Notes: generated by a model from the letters alone, not told the origin. 36,519 bases of DNA from Pseudoalteromonas rhizosphaerae (GCF_902498845.1 NZ_CABVLM010000023.1:1-36519), one strand, 5' to 3'; numbered from the stretch's first letter, positions 7,692-16,449 are shown. Translations and numbers: made by a program.

Positions 7692-9848
7692 ATGCTCGAC
7701 TCCCTCACGCTCTACTCTGCCAGTGCCGCCATGATGGTCGTCATGGCATTACTCAATTTTTTAACTTGGCGCGCTAATAAACACACCCCAGGCACAGTGC
7801 TGTATATACTTTATCCTTTAGTGCTATTTATTGCCTTGATGAGCTTTGCCTTACATGGTCATTTCGATAGCACTGCCACTATTGTACTTGCAAATAGTTT
7901 ATGGTTTAGCGCATCCATCATCCATGCGTTAGCAATCAGCCAATTTATAGGTTATCGCGGCAAAGAGTTTCGGTTTTTTGTATTAGCAACTTTATTTTGC
8001 GGAGCGTTGCTAATGTACTTTACCGTAGTTGACTCTAACCTACGTAATCGCATGCTGGCCTCTGATTTACAGCATATAAGCGAAGCATTTTTCTTACTTT
8101 ATTTATTTATTCGCTTTGCGCGCAAACCTTACCCTAACGGTAGCATCGTCTATATTTTGATCCTTACGATTATCAGCTGTATTTTTACTGGGCGAGTTTT
8201 TTTAATGGAAGGTGTGAACAACCTAACACTACTGAAAGAAAACTGGTTTACCATTACGTTATTGATCAATGGTGTGATTGCGCCAATATTTTATACCACT
8301 GGAATGGCGTTACTGTGTAATGAGCGTAGAGAGCAAAATCTCAACCAACTAACGAGCAAAGCGCAAAAAGATTTAGAAATTCGCGGGCTATTCTTGTCAA
8401 CTATTAGCCATGAAATTCGCACCCCTCTCAATGGTATTTTAGGTAGCGCACAACTAATTTTGAATCAATCAACCGATCCCCGTGATAAACCTTACTGCGA
8501 AGCCATTATAAACTCTGCAGAATCACTCAACTTATTGGTTGATAAAGTACTTGATTACGCCAGCCTAGACCAACACAACGAAGCGCTCTATGAGGAAGAC
8601 GTAGAATTTAAAACCTGGTTGCATAACTTATGTTTATTACTTAGCCCACTAGCTGAGCAAAAGCGCTTAAAGTTTGAGTTAATATACAATCTTCCTGAGC
8701 AAGCTTGTTACTACTGCGACCAACAAAAACTAAGGCAAATTATTATTAACCTAGTCGGTAATGCAATTAAATTTACCGATAAAGGTGAAGTTAAAATTCA
8801 GGTGGAATTACTCGAAGAACGCCAACTTGAGCACCACATTCGCATCAGCGTAATTGATTCAGGTCCAGGCATTGAAGATGACGAAATTGAGTACCTTACA
8901 GAGCCTTACGTACAAAGCAGTGCCGGCAAAGAAAAAGGTGGCACAGGTCTTGGTCTTGCTATTACCAGTCGCTTGCTTGATAAACTTAATTCAAAGCTCG
9001 ATATTATCAGCAAACTAGACCAAGGTAGCTCGTTTAGTTTTGATATTACTCTGGCACTTGGCGAGTTGAGTTTAGTTGAACAACGTCATCAATCGAAGGA
9101 CTACTTAACTGGATTAGACGTATTATTGGTCGAAGATTTAGATTTAAACCAAAAGATAGCTATTGAGTTTATGGCCGATGACGAACATAAAATCAAACTA
9201 GCCCGTGATGGTAAAAGCGCTATCGAACTAATGCAAACCTACCATTTTGATGTTGTGCTACTAGATATGAACTTACCGGACTTTACTGGTCAAGAGGTAC
9301 TCAAAACTCTCAAAGGTATGGAACATAAAAATCAACGTACCCCTGTACTGGCCTTTACAGCCAGTTTAAGTCCTGACGAAATAAAAGAATATTTTACTTT
9401 AGGGATCAAAGACATTGTTGGTAAACCTATAAAGCAACAAAAGCTACGCCAAGCATTGAGTGACTCACAAAACAGCCAGGCACCTAGTGTTGCGGTAGAA
9501 CTCAGTGACATTTTGTATGATGACACCGCCGCCGAAACATTAAAAAGTTCTTTTAGCGAAGATGAAATATCTTCTATATACAACGAGTTTGTGCTGTCTG
9601 CTCGTAACAAGCTGATCCGTGCTCAGCAATTATTAGATGAAGATAAAGAACAATGTATCAAGCTGCTCCATCGCCAAGCAAGTACCGCTTTACAGCTCGG
9701 TTTTAACCGCTACGGTATAGAGTTAAAAAAAATAGAACGACGCTTACTCGATAACAAACCGCTTAAAGAGTCACTCACAGAAGCGTTGGTACTGTGGCAA
9801 AATAGCCTTGAGCAATATTTAAAGTATGTCAGGGAGCAGATGAGTTGA
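7692..9848 (+). CDS. Seven-TM hybrid sensor histidine kinase with receiver and degenerate Hpt-like tail
   Basis: This is a 718-residue membrane kinase. Residues 1-215 form about seven hydrophobic segments separated by short loops, a 7TM-type sensor without a large periplasmic domain. A HisKA domain follows with the phospho-acceptor His240 in STISHEIRTPLNG. Then come a HATPase domain (NAIKFTDKGEV, DSGPGIEDDE, GGTGLGLAI) and a receiver domain (about 477-590) with Asp525 in VVLLDMNLPD and the conserved lysine in GKPIK. The last 120 residues are helical and look like an Hpt domain, with His660 in HRQASTALQLG, but the usual lysine and glycine after the histidine are changed. It is downstream of, but terminated from, the CsgD-like gene; a functional link is possible but not shown. 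The ligand is unknown. Confidence 0.9.
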   Translation: MLDSLTLYSASAAMMVVMALLNFLTWRANKHTPGTVLYILYPLVLFIALMSFALHGHFDSTATIVLANSLWFSASIIHALAISQFIGYRGKEFRFFVLATLFCGALLMYFTVVDSNLRNRMLASDLQHISEAFFLLYLFIRFARKPYPNGSIVYILILTIISCIFTGRVFLMEGVNNLTLLKENWFTITLLINGVIAPIFYTTGMALLCNERREQNLNQLTSKAQKDLEIRGLFLSTISHEIRTPLNGILGSAQLILNQSTDPRDKPYCEAIINSAESLNLLVDKVLDYASLDQHNEALYEEDVEFKTWLHNLCLLLSPLAEQKRLKFELIYNLPEQACYYCDQQKLRQIIINLVGNAIKFTDKGEVKIQVELLEERQLEHHIRISVIDSGPGIEDDEIEYLTEPYVQSSAGKEKGGTGLGLAITSRLLDKLNSKLDIISKLDQGSSFSFDITLALGELSLVEQRHQSKDYLTGLDVLLVEDLDLNQKIAIEFMADDEHKIKLARDGKSAIELMQTYHFDVVLLDMNLPDFTGQEVLKTLKGMEHKNQRTPVLAFTASLSPDEIKEYFTLGIKDIVGKPIKQQKLRQALSDSQNSQAPSVAVELSDILYDDTAAETLKSSFSEDEISSIYNEFVLSARNKLIRAQQLLDEDKEQCIKLLHRQASTALQLGFNRYGIELKKIERRLLDNKPLKESLTEALVLWQNSLEQYLKYVREQMS

Positions 9849-9989
9849 CGAGAGTGAAGTTTCAAGGAAAAAGAAGCAAGGTTAAAGGTGAAGTTATTCC
9901 TGTTTTGATGAGTAAGATCTTAGTTTTGTCCGACAACATCATTAACCGGCGTTTTAGTGCAAAATAACAAACATAATTCCCAGCTATTT

Positions 9990-10015
9990 TAATTACTTGT
10001 TTACAAAAGTAATTA
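9990..10015. repeat. 9-bp inverted repeat
   Basis: TAATTACTT and AAGTAATTA form a perfect inverted repeat with an 8-nt centre, just upstream of the promoter-like hexamers at 10016-10043. It could be an operator. There is no T tract for a terminator. The rest of the 262-bp gap 9849-10110 shows no gene. Confidence 0.4.
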
Positions 10016-10043
10016 TTGGTGAAATTATCAGAGTATGTAATAT
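10016..10043 (+). promoter_or_regulatory. Possible promoter for the cassette-like genes
   Basis: TTGGTG (10016-10021) and TAATAT (10038-10043) are separated by 16 bp and lie 67 bp upstream of the first orphan gene. This is a pattern match only. Confidence 0.35.
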
Positions 10044-10110
10044 ACGCCGTTTAGGTGTGTTATAAACCACCCAAATGGTGTTCAATAAGCGCTAGGAATC
10101 AGGAGAAGTC

Positions 10111-10530
10111 ATGAGGTTTATACGCAAACTGATCGCTAAGAGGAAGCTGCAACGGCTTGCAAAGATAATAACTCGCAAGACCGATCTACGAACTGAGCTG
10201 TCTTCTGATTCAAGCCCAAAACAGGAAGCACTTGATGAATATTTGTATATCTGCATTGAATCAGATGACATATCTGAACTTATGCTCGAATTTAACCTTA
10301 ATAAGGACAGTTTGAAGGAAATCTACAATGACCTGATTCTAATGAGTCTTGGTCAGTGGGTAAAAGGCCAATATGTTGCACTGTCCACACTATACAATTA
10401 TGAAGCACTAGGCTTCTATTTGGTTGCAAAAAATAGCGGAATTGAAAATTCGTCAATCGGGGAAACGTTGTACGATTACTGGTATGGCAACATTACAAAG
10501 CTTGATTTGGCGGGGTTGCTCAATGCCTAA
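10111..10530 (+). CDS. Hypothetical protein, integron-cassette-like
   Basis: I do not recognise this 139-residue protein. It begins with a very basic stretch (MRFIRKLIAKRKLQRLAKII), continues as an acidic, mostly helical domain, and has a Tyr/Leu-rich C-terminal half; there is no signal peptide or membrane segment. It has a good ribosome binding site (AGGAG, 10101-10105). Two context features suggest a mobile cassette. Its stop codon TAA lies inside the attC-type core site GCCTAAC (10525-10531). Its leader, TAGGAATCAGGAGA, is almost the same as the leader that follows the attC in front of the next gene. Such orphan genes are typical cargo of integron arrays. No function can be assigned. Confidence 0.75.
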   Translation: MRFIRKLIAKRKLQRLAKIITRKTDLRTELSSDSSPKQEALDEYLYICIESDDISELMLEFNLNKDSLKEIYNDLILMSLGQWVKGQYVALSTLYNYEALGFYLVAKNSGIENSSIGETLYDYWYGNITKLDLAGLLNA

Positions 10531-10588
10531 CTCAAGGCACTCAAATCGGACTCGGTAATATTGTCACCTTTTAGCTTGGTCGTTAGGC
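10525..10588 (+). other. Integron attC recombination site
   Basis: The 64-bp element starts with R'' GCCTAAC (10525-10531) and ends with the exactly complementary R' GTTAGGC (10582-10588), fitting RYYYAAC...GTTRRRY. Before R' stands AGCTTGGTC, close to the L' consensus. After R'' stands TCAAGGC, whose CAAG can pair with CTTG of L', leaving an extra G as in real attC sites. The upstream gene's stop codon lies within R''. The inner region pairs poorly. Confidence 0.72.
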
Positions 10589-10604
10589 ATCAGGAGATAA
10601 GTCG

Positions 10605-11267
10605 GTGGCTTTAACACAAATTCAGGTAATTCAATCTTTAGGTGAGTCCATGTCTTGGCTTGAACGAGAGTTGAGTTGGGGGGTTCCTATTACTGAGCTA
10701 AGGCACTTGACCGGAAGAATCGGTGAGCTTTATTCCGCTTTGATTACTAATGGGCAAATGGCAACTGAAGTGAATCAATCGGGATATGATGTTGTTAGCG
10801 GGGAAGGTGAACGAGTCTCTGTTAAAACCACCGGACGTTTGGCTAATAGCGGTCATATTTCTTTTAATCCAAATACACTTAACTGTGTCGATCGAGTTAT
10901 TGTGTTACGGATTAACATTGAAGAAATGCAAATTGAAACCTTGTTCGATGGAACAGTTGAACAAGCAAAAGTTCTTATGTGCACTTCAGGCTCAAAATAT
11001 ACACTTGCTTTGAGTAAACTAACAAAACCTAGTAGTCTCAATCGCGATATACCTAAAGTAAAAGAGGGTGTGTGGCGAGAACTAACAGTTGTCGAACGTG
11101 AGAATGGTTCAATAGAGATCATGGAAAATGAAACTCCTCTATTACCAGCTAAACCACATTTGAGGCGAGTAGCTAAAGAGTTGGGTGTATCAATGATAAA
11201 TAGCAATGGTAACCATTACAACACACGGCAGTTAGGTAGTTTGATAATCCGCGAGCTGAATGCTTAA
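10605..11267 (+). CDS. Hypothetical protein with PD-(D/E)XK-like core (DUF6998-like), cassette-encoded
   Basis: This 220-residue protein starts at GTG 10605 after AGGAG (10592-10596). The central part, residues about 37-80, has the pattern GRIGELY...GYDVV...RVSVKTT. That is a glutamate in a helix, an aspartate at the end of a strand, and a V-x-K strand, resembling the active-site layout of PD-(D/E)XK nuclease folds and the DUF6998 family. A nuclease or DNA-binding role is an inference from this pattern, not proven. The C-terminal 50 residues look like a small helical DNA-binding tail (RRVAKELGV...NTRQLGSLIIREL). It follows an attC by 16 bp, and its own stop TAA sits in another R''-like core, GCTTAAC (11262-11268). 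It is therefore probably the second cassette of a small array, and phage defence is one possible role. Confidence 0.75.
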   Translation: MALTQIQVIQSLGESMSWLERELSWGVPITELRHLTGRIGELYSALITNGQMATEVNQSGYDVVSGEGERVSVKTTGRLANSGHISFNPNTLNCVDRVIVLRINIEEMQIETLFDGTVEQAKVLMCTSGSKYTLALSKLTKPSSLNRDIPKVKEGVWRELTVVERENGSIEIMENETPLLPAKPHLRRVAKELGVSMINSNGNHYNTRQLGSLIIRELNA

Positions 11268-11479
11268 CCTGGTTGCCGGAGGTCCCCTCCAGCCCCACAC
11301 CACCCATCATGCGCTTTTTATTAACAGGAAGCGCAATGTTAATGCCTTTTGTTTTTGAGTTTCTACAACGGCCTTGGTCTAGGATCTGTATTACTCTTAA
11401 GCGCAGCGCCTCTTAACCTCTTTGTGAATAATCCACTAAGTTTTTTGCACAAAGAGCAGGGAATGAGGGAAACTTGCCG
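11262..11479. other. Decayed attC end and non-coding segment with two hairpins
   Basis: After GCTTAAC (11262-11268) no proper L''/L' or GTTRRRY partner follows. Instead there is a G/C-rich hairpin (11273-11291, GGAGG/CCTCC core), a run rich in CCAC (11291-11305), and a second hairpin TGCGCTT/AAGCGCA (11310-11335). The attC appears broken. On the minus strand the segment reads GATGGGTGGTGTGGGG before the first hairpin, which recalls group II intron tails from memory only. From 11340 to the next stop codon I see nothing convincing. Confidence 0.4.
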
Positions 11480-12895
11480 CTATCGCCCATACAGATCATC
11501 AAAACGCTCTATATCGGCTTCATCTAGAATACGGCCAGTTTGTACTTCAATAACAATCAACGGCTCAGTTTGATTGTTGGCCAAACTATGGATTTGGTTT
11601 GGTGCTATATAACACGACTGATCGGCTGTTAAAGTCTGCGTATTACCAGCAATACAAATATCTGCCACGCCTGATACGACAACCCAATGTTCAGCGCGGT
11701 ACTGATGGCGCTGTGTTGAGAGTTTGCCTGCAGGGCTGACAATAATTTTTTTCACTTTAAAGCCGGTGCCTGCAATTAACACCCGGTAACTACCCCACGG
11801 TCGATACACGGCTTGATGATGGATCAATTTATCGTCGTGCTTAACGGCTAATTGCTTTAATAGTTCCGGGAGCTGATCTAACTGGCTTTTACTCGCGACT
11901 AAAGTTGCATCATGGGTGTGAATAATCGCTAAATCACTCACCCCAAGAGCTGCGATGCTATGACCTTCTTCACCACTGAGTAAGTTGTTATGGCTATGTA
12001 AAACCACGTCATCTGTGCTTAGGCTATTGCCTTGCTCGTCTTTATCGGCACTTTGCCATAGCGCATTAAAACCGCCGACATCATTCCAATTCAGCGCTAA
12101 AGGCAACACCGCCACATTTGGGCTGCGTTCTAAAATAGCATAGTCGATTGAATCACTTGGACAGTGTTTTAAGACTTCGTTATTGGCACGGATAAAACCT
12201 AAGTCGCCACTAAAATTGGCGGCTGCTGCAATGCAACTGGCGATCTTTGGTGCAAAACGCTCAAGTTCAGCAAGGTATACGCTAGGAGTGAATAAAAACA
12301 TCCCACTGTTCCAGCTATACTCGCCACTGGCAAGATATTGCTGTGCTAATAGTAAGCTGGGCTTTTCTTTAAATTGATCAACTTTATAGCAGTTTGAAGC
12401 CGCTATTTTAGTGCCATTTTTAATATAACCGTAACCGCAATGGGCCGAGTCTGGCTCAATCGCAAAGGTAATTAATTTGCCCTGTTGCGCCAAGCTTATC
12501 GCATCAGGAAGTTGCTCTATTAACAACTCAAAGTTATTAATATGATGATCGGCTGGCATCACTAATAAAGGTTTATCAAGCCCTTGCTGTAATGCATATT
12601 GTGCTGCCAATGCGATGGCGGGAGCAGTATTTTTGCCATCAGGCTCTAACAGTAACGCCATGGTTGCAGCATCGATTTGCTGGCATTGGCTGCTGACAAT
12701 AAAGCGATGCTGCTCATTACAAACCAAGATCGGATCGGTAAAACATGAGTCAGAGACTCTCTTTAAGGTGCTTTGCAATAATGACTCATCTCCCAGTAGA
12801 GGTAAAAACTGTTTTGGCATAGCTTGGCGCGATAATGGCCATAACCGCGAACCGATACCACCGGCCAATACAACTGGAATAATGGAGTTTTTCAT
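11480..12895 (-). CDS. Mannose-1-phosphate guanylyltransferase (manC/cpsB/algA type)
   Basis: This is a 471-residue enzyme making GDP-mannose for cell-surface polysaccharide. The N-terminal nucleotidyltransferase domain carries the signature GGIGSRLWPLSR and PKQFLPL (residues 11-31), with VMPADHHI and FKEKP further on, so the GTP:mannose-1-phosphate guanylyltransferase activity looks intact. The C-terminal cupin (about 350-471) belongs to the type II phosphomannose isomerase fold, but the usual QxHHHRAEHW metal site reads Q-R-H-Q-Y-R-A-E-H-W (H397, Q398, Y399), so isomerase activity is doubtful. Start: ATG 12895, three codons inside a GTG at 12904. It is a lone gene with no polysaccharide cluster in the window. 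It is convergent with the cassette genes. Confidence 0.9.
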   Translation of the reverse strand: MKNSIIPVVLAGGIGSRLWPLSRQAMPKQFLPLLGDESLLQSTLKRVSDSCFTDPILVCNEQHRFIVSSQCQQIDAATMALLLEPDGKNTAPAIALAAQYALQQGLDKPLLVMPADHHINNFELLIEQLPDAISLAQQGKLITFAIEPDSAHCGYGYIKNGTKIAASNCYKVDQFKEKPSLLLAQQYLASGEYSWNSGMFLFTPSVYLAELERFAPKIASCIAAAANFSGDLGFIRANNEVLKHCPSDSIDYAILERSPNVAVLPLALNWNDVGGFNALWQSADKDEQGNSLSTDDVVLHSHNNLLSGEEGHSIAALGVSDLAIIHTHDATLVASKSQLDQLPELLKQLAVKHDDKLIHHQAVYRPWGSYRVLIAGTGFKVKKIIVSPAGKLSTQRHQYRAEHWVVVSGVADICIAGNTQTLTADQSCYIAPNQIHSLANNQTEPLIVIEVQTGRILDEADIERFDDLYGR

Positions 12896-13067
12896 AGCAA
12901 ACACACTTAAATTTGAATGCCCGTAGTTTAACAGAGTATAGCGAGTGCATTACAGCAACTAAAAAATCTATTTTTCGTCATCGACTCGCTTTTAATTCAA
13001 GCTGTTCTACACTAAATCTTAATTACCTGTATTAGGTTTACAGCTTTGCTTTGATAAGGATGTTGTT

Positions 13068-16000
13068 ATGGCTAACCAAACCCGTTCATTCGGAGATTTT
13101 GTACGTAATATCGGCTTGACTAAAAAGCTTGTTATTGCCTTTTTGCTCGTTGCATTAATTCCCTTGACGATTGCCATCAGTCTTGCGCTGTATAACTCGG
13201 CGACTGCTTTAAATAAACAAACTTACGCTCAATTAGAAGCGGTTAGTGAAATTAAAAAAAGCGCCATTGAGAGGCATTTTGCCGATATACATGCGCAATT
13301 ATTATTTTTAGCACAAAGCCCTTTACTCCACACCGCAGCTGATGAACTTAGCCGTGCATTTAAAGAGCCCTATACAACCGCCCTCGACAGCACCGCAGAG
13401 CAACAGTTGGCAGATTACTATCACAATGACTTTAACACTAAATACCGGCTTAAAAACGAAGATAAATTACCAACTTCTGAGCTGCTTTCTACACTTTCGC
13501 CCACAGCTAAATATTGGCAATCACAATACCTAGCAGATAATCCATATCCACTTGGCGAGAAAGCAAAGTTAGCACAGGCAAGTGCTGACAATAACTACAA
13601 TCTACTACACAGCAAATACCATAGTTTTTTACTAAACTTTGCGCAAAAATTTGATTTTTATGATGTATTTATCATCGACAATCGCAGTGCTGAAGTGATT
13701 TACTCTGTTTACAAAGAAGTTGACTTTGCCACCTCTTTACTTGATGGACCTTATGCTAATAGCAACCTAGCATTGGCATTTAAACAAGCAAAAATGATCA
13801 ATGAAGATGAAATTACCTTTGTAGATTATCAGCAATATTTGCCATCTTATAATGCACCAGCTAGTTTTATCGCCACCCCGATTTATAACCAAGGCGTACA
13901 TACTAGCACCTTGGTTTTTCAACTATCCATTGATGCCCTGAATGTCATTATGACTGAGCGGGCAGGCTTAGGTTCAAGTGGCGAAACATATTTAGTCGGA
14001 CCTGATTTTTTAATGCGTTCTGATTCCTTTCTCGACCCCGAAAACCATTCGGTCGTAAATTCTTTTCGCTACCCAAGCATAGGTAAAGTAAAAACACTGG
14101 CAACTGAGCTTGCTCAGCAAGGAAAAAAAGGTCAGCAAGTAATCACCGATTATAGTGGCTCCTTAGTACTGTCGTCTTATCAACCCATTAACGTATTAGG
14201 CATGCAGTGGTCGCTACTGGCTGAAATAGATAAAAACGAAGCTTTTGCCACGGTCAGTCATTTAACGACGATTCTCGTTAGCACCTTAATCATATCGATT
14301 ATTGCCATTACTCTGGTCGCGATTTGGTTTGCTCGTTCACTCACCCGCCCGGTGCAATTACTGGTCGACACAATGCGTCACGTTGAACAAAAAGGTGATT
14401 TTTCGGTACGAACGCCAGTGCTTTCGAATGATGAAATAGGTTCATCGGCAAGTGCTTTTAATTGCCTGCTTGATGCGCTGCAAAGCTCTATTTCCCAAAC
14501 CAATACGGTTATGAATAAGATGGCCGCAGGTGAATTTAACCACCGAATTAGTGCGCCCTGCAAAGGCGAATTAGATTCCTTAAAACAGGCCACAAATAAT
14601 TGCGCAGACTCGCTAGAGCAAGCAATGAGTGAACTAAATCATATTATAGATGAAATGAGCCAAGGAAATTTTAATAGCCAAATAACAACCCCAATGCAGG
14701 GACAGTTGGCCACCTTAAAACAAAATATAAATGGCTCACTGCAATCGCTAAATAGCACCATAACTGAAATTGTCGGGGTGATGAGCCATATTGAACATGG
14801 TGATTTTAAACAACAAGTTACGGTAGCCGCACAAGGCTCTTTGGCGCAATTAAAAAACAGTGTGAATAATTCAGTACACAGTTTAGCCGGAGCGGTAAGT
14901 GATATCAGCCGCGTAATGAGCGCACTTCACGATGGGGATTTTTCACAACACCTTGAGCAACCTCTGCAAGGCCAGCTAGCCACACTTAAAAATGATATCA
15001 ATGCCAGCGTCGACAATCTCGCGTTAATCATTAAAAATATTAACGATGTTATGGCAGCCGTAAATGCAGGCAACTTTAAACAACAAGTAAATTGCAGTGC
15101 CAATGGCCAATTATCAACTTTAAAACACAATATTAATAACTCAATTATGGGTTTAGACACTGCTGTAAGTGAAATATCAAACGTTATGCTGGCGATCAGT
15201 AAAGGTAACTTCGAGCAGACAATCGATAGCGATATGAATGGCCAACTCAATGTACTTAAAGATGATGTAAATAGCTCTATTAGCAATTTGAGTATTGTTA
15301 TTGCTGAACTCGCGCGCGTTATGGCAGCTATGCGTAGCGGTGATTTTAATCAACAACTAGAAACAAACATGCAAGGCCAATTAGCGCAGCTGCAAAATGA
15401 TGTGAACAGCTCTTTGACCATCACCGCAGATGCAATCGCAGAGGTGACTAAGGTATTAAGCGGGCTTGCTCAAGGCAATTTAAATCAACAAGTACAGCAG
15501 GATTACCAAGGTGTATTTGCTACATTAAAAGCAGATGTAAATCAAACGATTGAAAAACTTACCAGTGTTATTAGCAGCATCCAAGACTCTGCCTCAAGAG
15601 TATCACAAAGCGCCGCAGAGATAGCAGAGAGTAACACCGAAATAAGTCAACGTACTGAAGAGCAAGCAGCTAATTTAGAAGAAGCCAGTGCCAGCAGCAG
15701 TAACATGCTGGATGAAATAGCCGCCATTGCTAAGCAAGCTAACGAAGCGGTTAAGCTTGCAGAAAATGCTCAAATAAGCGCAACTGAAGGGGGCGAGCTG
15801 TCTACACAAACGGTTCATGCCATTGTTGAGGTTAATAATTCCAGTAAGGATATTAATGAAATTGTCTCTGTTATTGACGAAATCGCATTTCAAACCAATT
15901 TATTAGCTCTCAACGCTGCGGTAGAAGCAGCCAGAGCTGGCGAGCATGGTCGCGGGTTTGCGGTCGTTGCCAATGAGGTTAGAGAATTAGCTGGACGCAG

Positions 16001-16340
16001 CGCAACCTCGGCGAAACAAATTAAAACGATAATAAGCAACAGCAACCAAAAAATTAGTCACGGTACCGCCCTTGCTAATTCATCAGGTGAGAAACTAAAG
16101 CAAATTGTCAGTGCTGTGGCTGACGTTAACCATATGATAGTGTCAATCAATAGCTCTTCGATTACTCAACAACAGGCAATTAAAGAGGTAGATATTGTGG
16201 TACAACGTCTAACAACCTTGATCCAAGAAAACTCAGCGATGACTGAAGAAACCATGGCTGCGGCGAAACAAATGGCAGATCAAGCTAACACGATGCGTCA
16301 CTTACTCGGGTATTTTTCACTGCAAAAGGCGCCGTTATAA
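13068..16340 (+). CDS. Methyl-accepting chemotaxis protein with tandem HAMP array
   Basis: This is a 1090-residue chemoreceptor. A TM helix at about 19-40 is followed by a large periplasmic Cache-type sensor (about 41-395, GETYLVGPDFLMRSDS pattern) and a second TM helix at about 400-422. A canonical HAMP domain follows (SLTRPVQLLVDTM, about 424-474). Then, from residue 475 to 831, come eight further HAMP-like units with a 45-residue period, each with the pattern (G[DN]F) and (GQLxxLKxxxN). The rest is a full signalling domain with the conserved tip EIAFQTNLLALNAAVEAARAG and flanking methylation helices. There is no NWETF-type CheR tether at the end. It would relay an extracellular small-molecule signal to CheA/CheW; the ligand is unknown. 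It is monocistronic. Confidence 0.95.
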   Translation: MANQTRSFGDFVRNIGLTKKLVIAFLLVALIPLTIAISLALYNSATALNKQTYAQLEAVSEIKKSAIERHFADIHAQLLFLAQSPLLHTAADELSRAFKEPYTTALDSTAEQQLADYYHNDFNTKYRLKNEDKLPTSELLSTLSPTAKYWQSQYLADNPYPLGEKAKLAQASADNNYNLLHSKYHSFLLNFAQKFDFYDVFIIDNRSAEVIYSVYKEVDFATSLLDGPYANSNLALAFKQAKMINEDEITFVDYQQYLPSYNAPASFIATPIYNQGVHTSTLVFQLSIDALNVIMTERAGLGSSGETYLVGPDFLMRSDSFLDPENHSVVNSFRYPSIGKVKTLATELAQQGKKGQQVITDYSGSLVLSSYQPINVLGMQWSLLAEIDKNEAFATVSHLTTILVSTLIISIIAITLVAIWFARSLTRPVQLLVDTMRHVEQKGDFSVRTPVLSNDEIGSSASAFNCLLDALQSSISQTNTVMNKMAAGEFNHRISAPCKGELDSLKQATNNCADSLEQAMSELNHIIDEMSQGNFNSQITTPMQGQLATLKQNINGSLQSLNSTITEIVGVMSHIEHGDFKQQVTVAAQGSLAQLKNSVNNSVHSLAGAVSDISRVMSALHDGDFSQHLEQPLQGQLATLKNDINASVDNLALIIKNINDVMAAVNAGNFKQQVNCSANGQLSTLKHNINNSIMGLDTAVSEISNVMLAISKGNFEQTIDSDMNGQLNVLKDDVNSSISNLSIVIAELARVMAAMRSGDFNQQLETNMQGQLAQLQNDVNSSLTITADAIAEVTKVLSGLAQGNLNQQVQQDYQGVFATLKADVNQTIEKLTSVISSIQDSASRVSQSAAEIAESNTEISQRTEEQAANLEEASASSSNMLDEIAAIAKQANEAVKLAENAQISATEGGELSTQTVHAIVEVNNSSKDINEIVSVIDEIAFQTNLLALNAAVEAARAGEHGRGFAVVANEVRELAGRSATSAKQIKTIISNSNQKISHGTALANSSGEKLKQIVSAVADVNHMIVSINSSSITQQQAIKEVDIVVQRLTTLIQENSAMTEETMAAAKQMADQANTMRHLLGYFSLQKAPL

Positions 16341-16449
16341 GGTAAATAAATTCACTGATAAAATCGCAACGATTAATTGGCGATTCAAATTAACAAACTT
16401 GTTAAACTAGCAGCACTGGATATTTTAATGCGAATTTAGGGATTAATAA

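Noticed and set aside
10853..11206. Minus-strand frame of 117 codons opposite the nuclease-like gene
   Set aside because: The plus-strand gene has a good ribosome binding site, cassette-type ends and a domain pattern; the opposite frame has none of these.
11349..11573. Plus-strand frame of 74 codons downstream of the cassette genes
   Set aside because: It overlaps the 3' end of the guanylyltransferase gene, lacks a ribosome binding site and shows no protein-like features beyond a short hydrophobic stretch.
16350..16390. Terminator after the chemoreceptor gene
   Set aside because: AATCGC/GCGATT is only a 6-bp stem with a long loop and no T tract.
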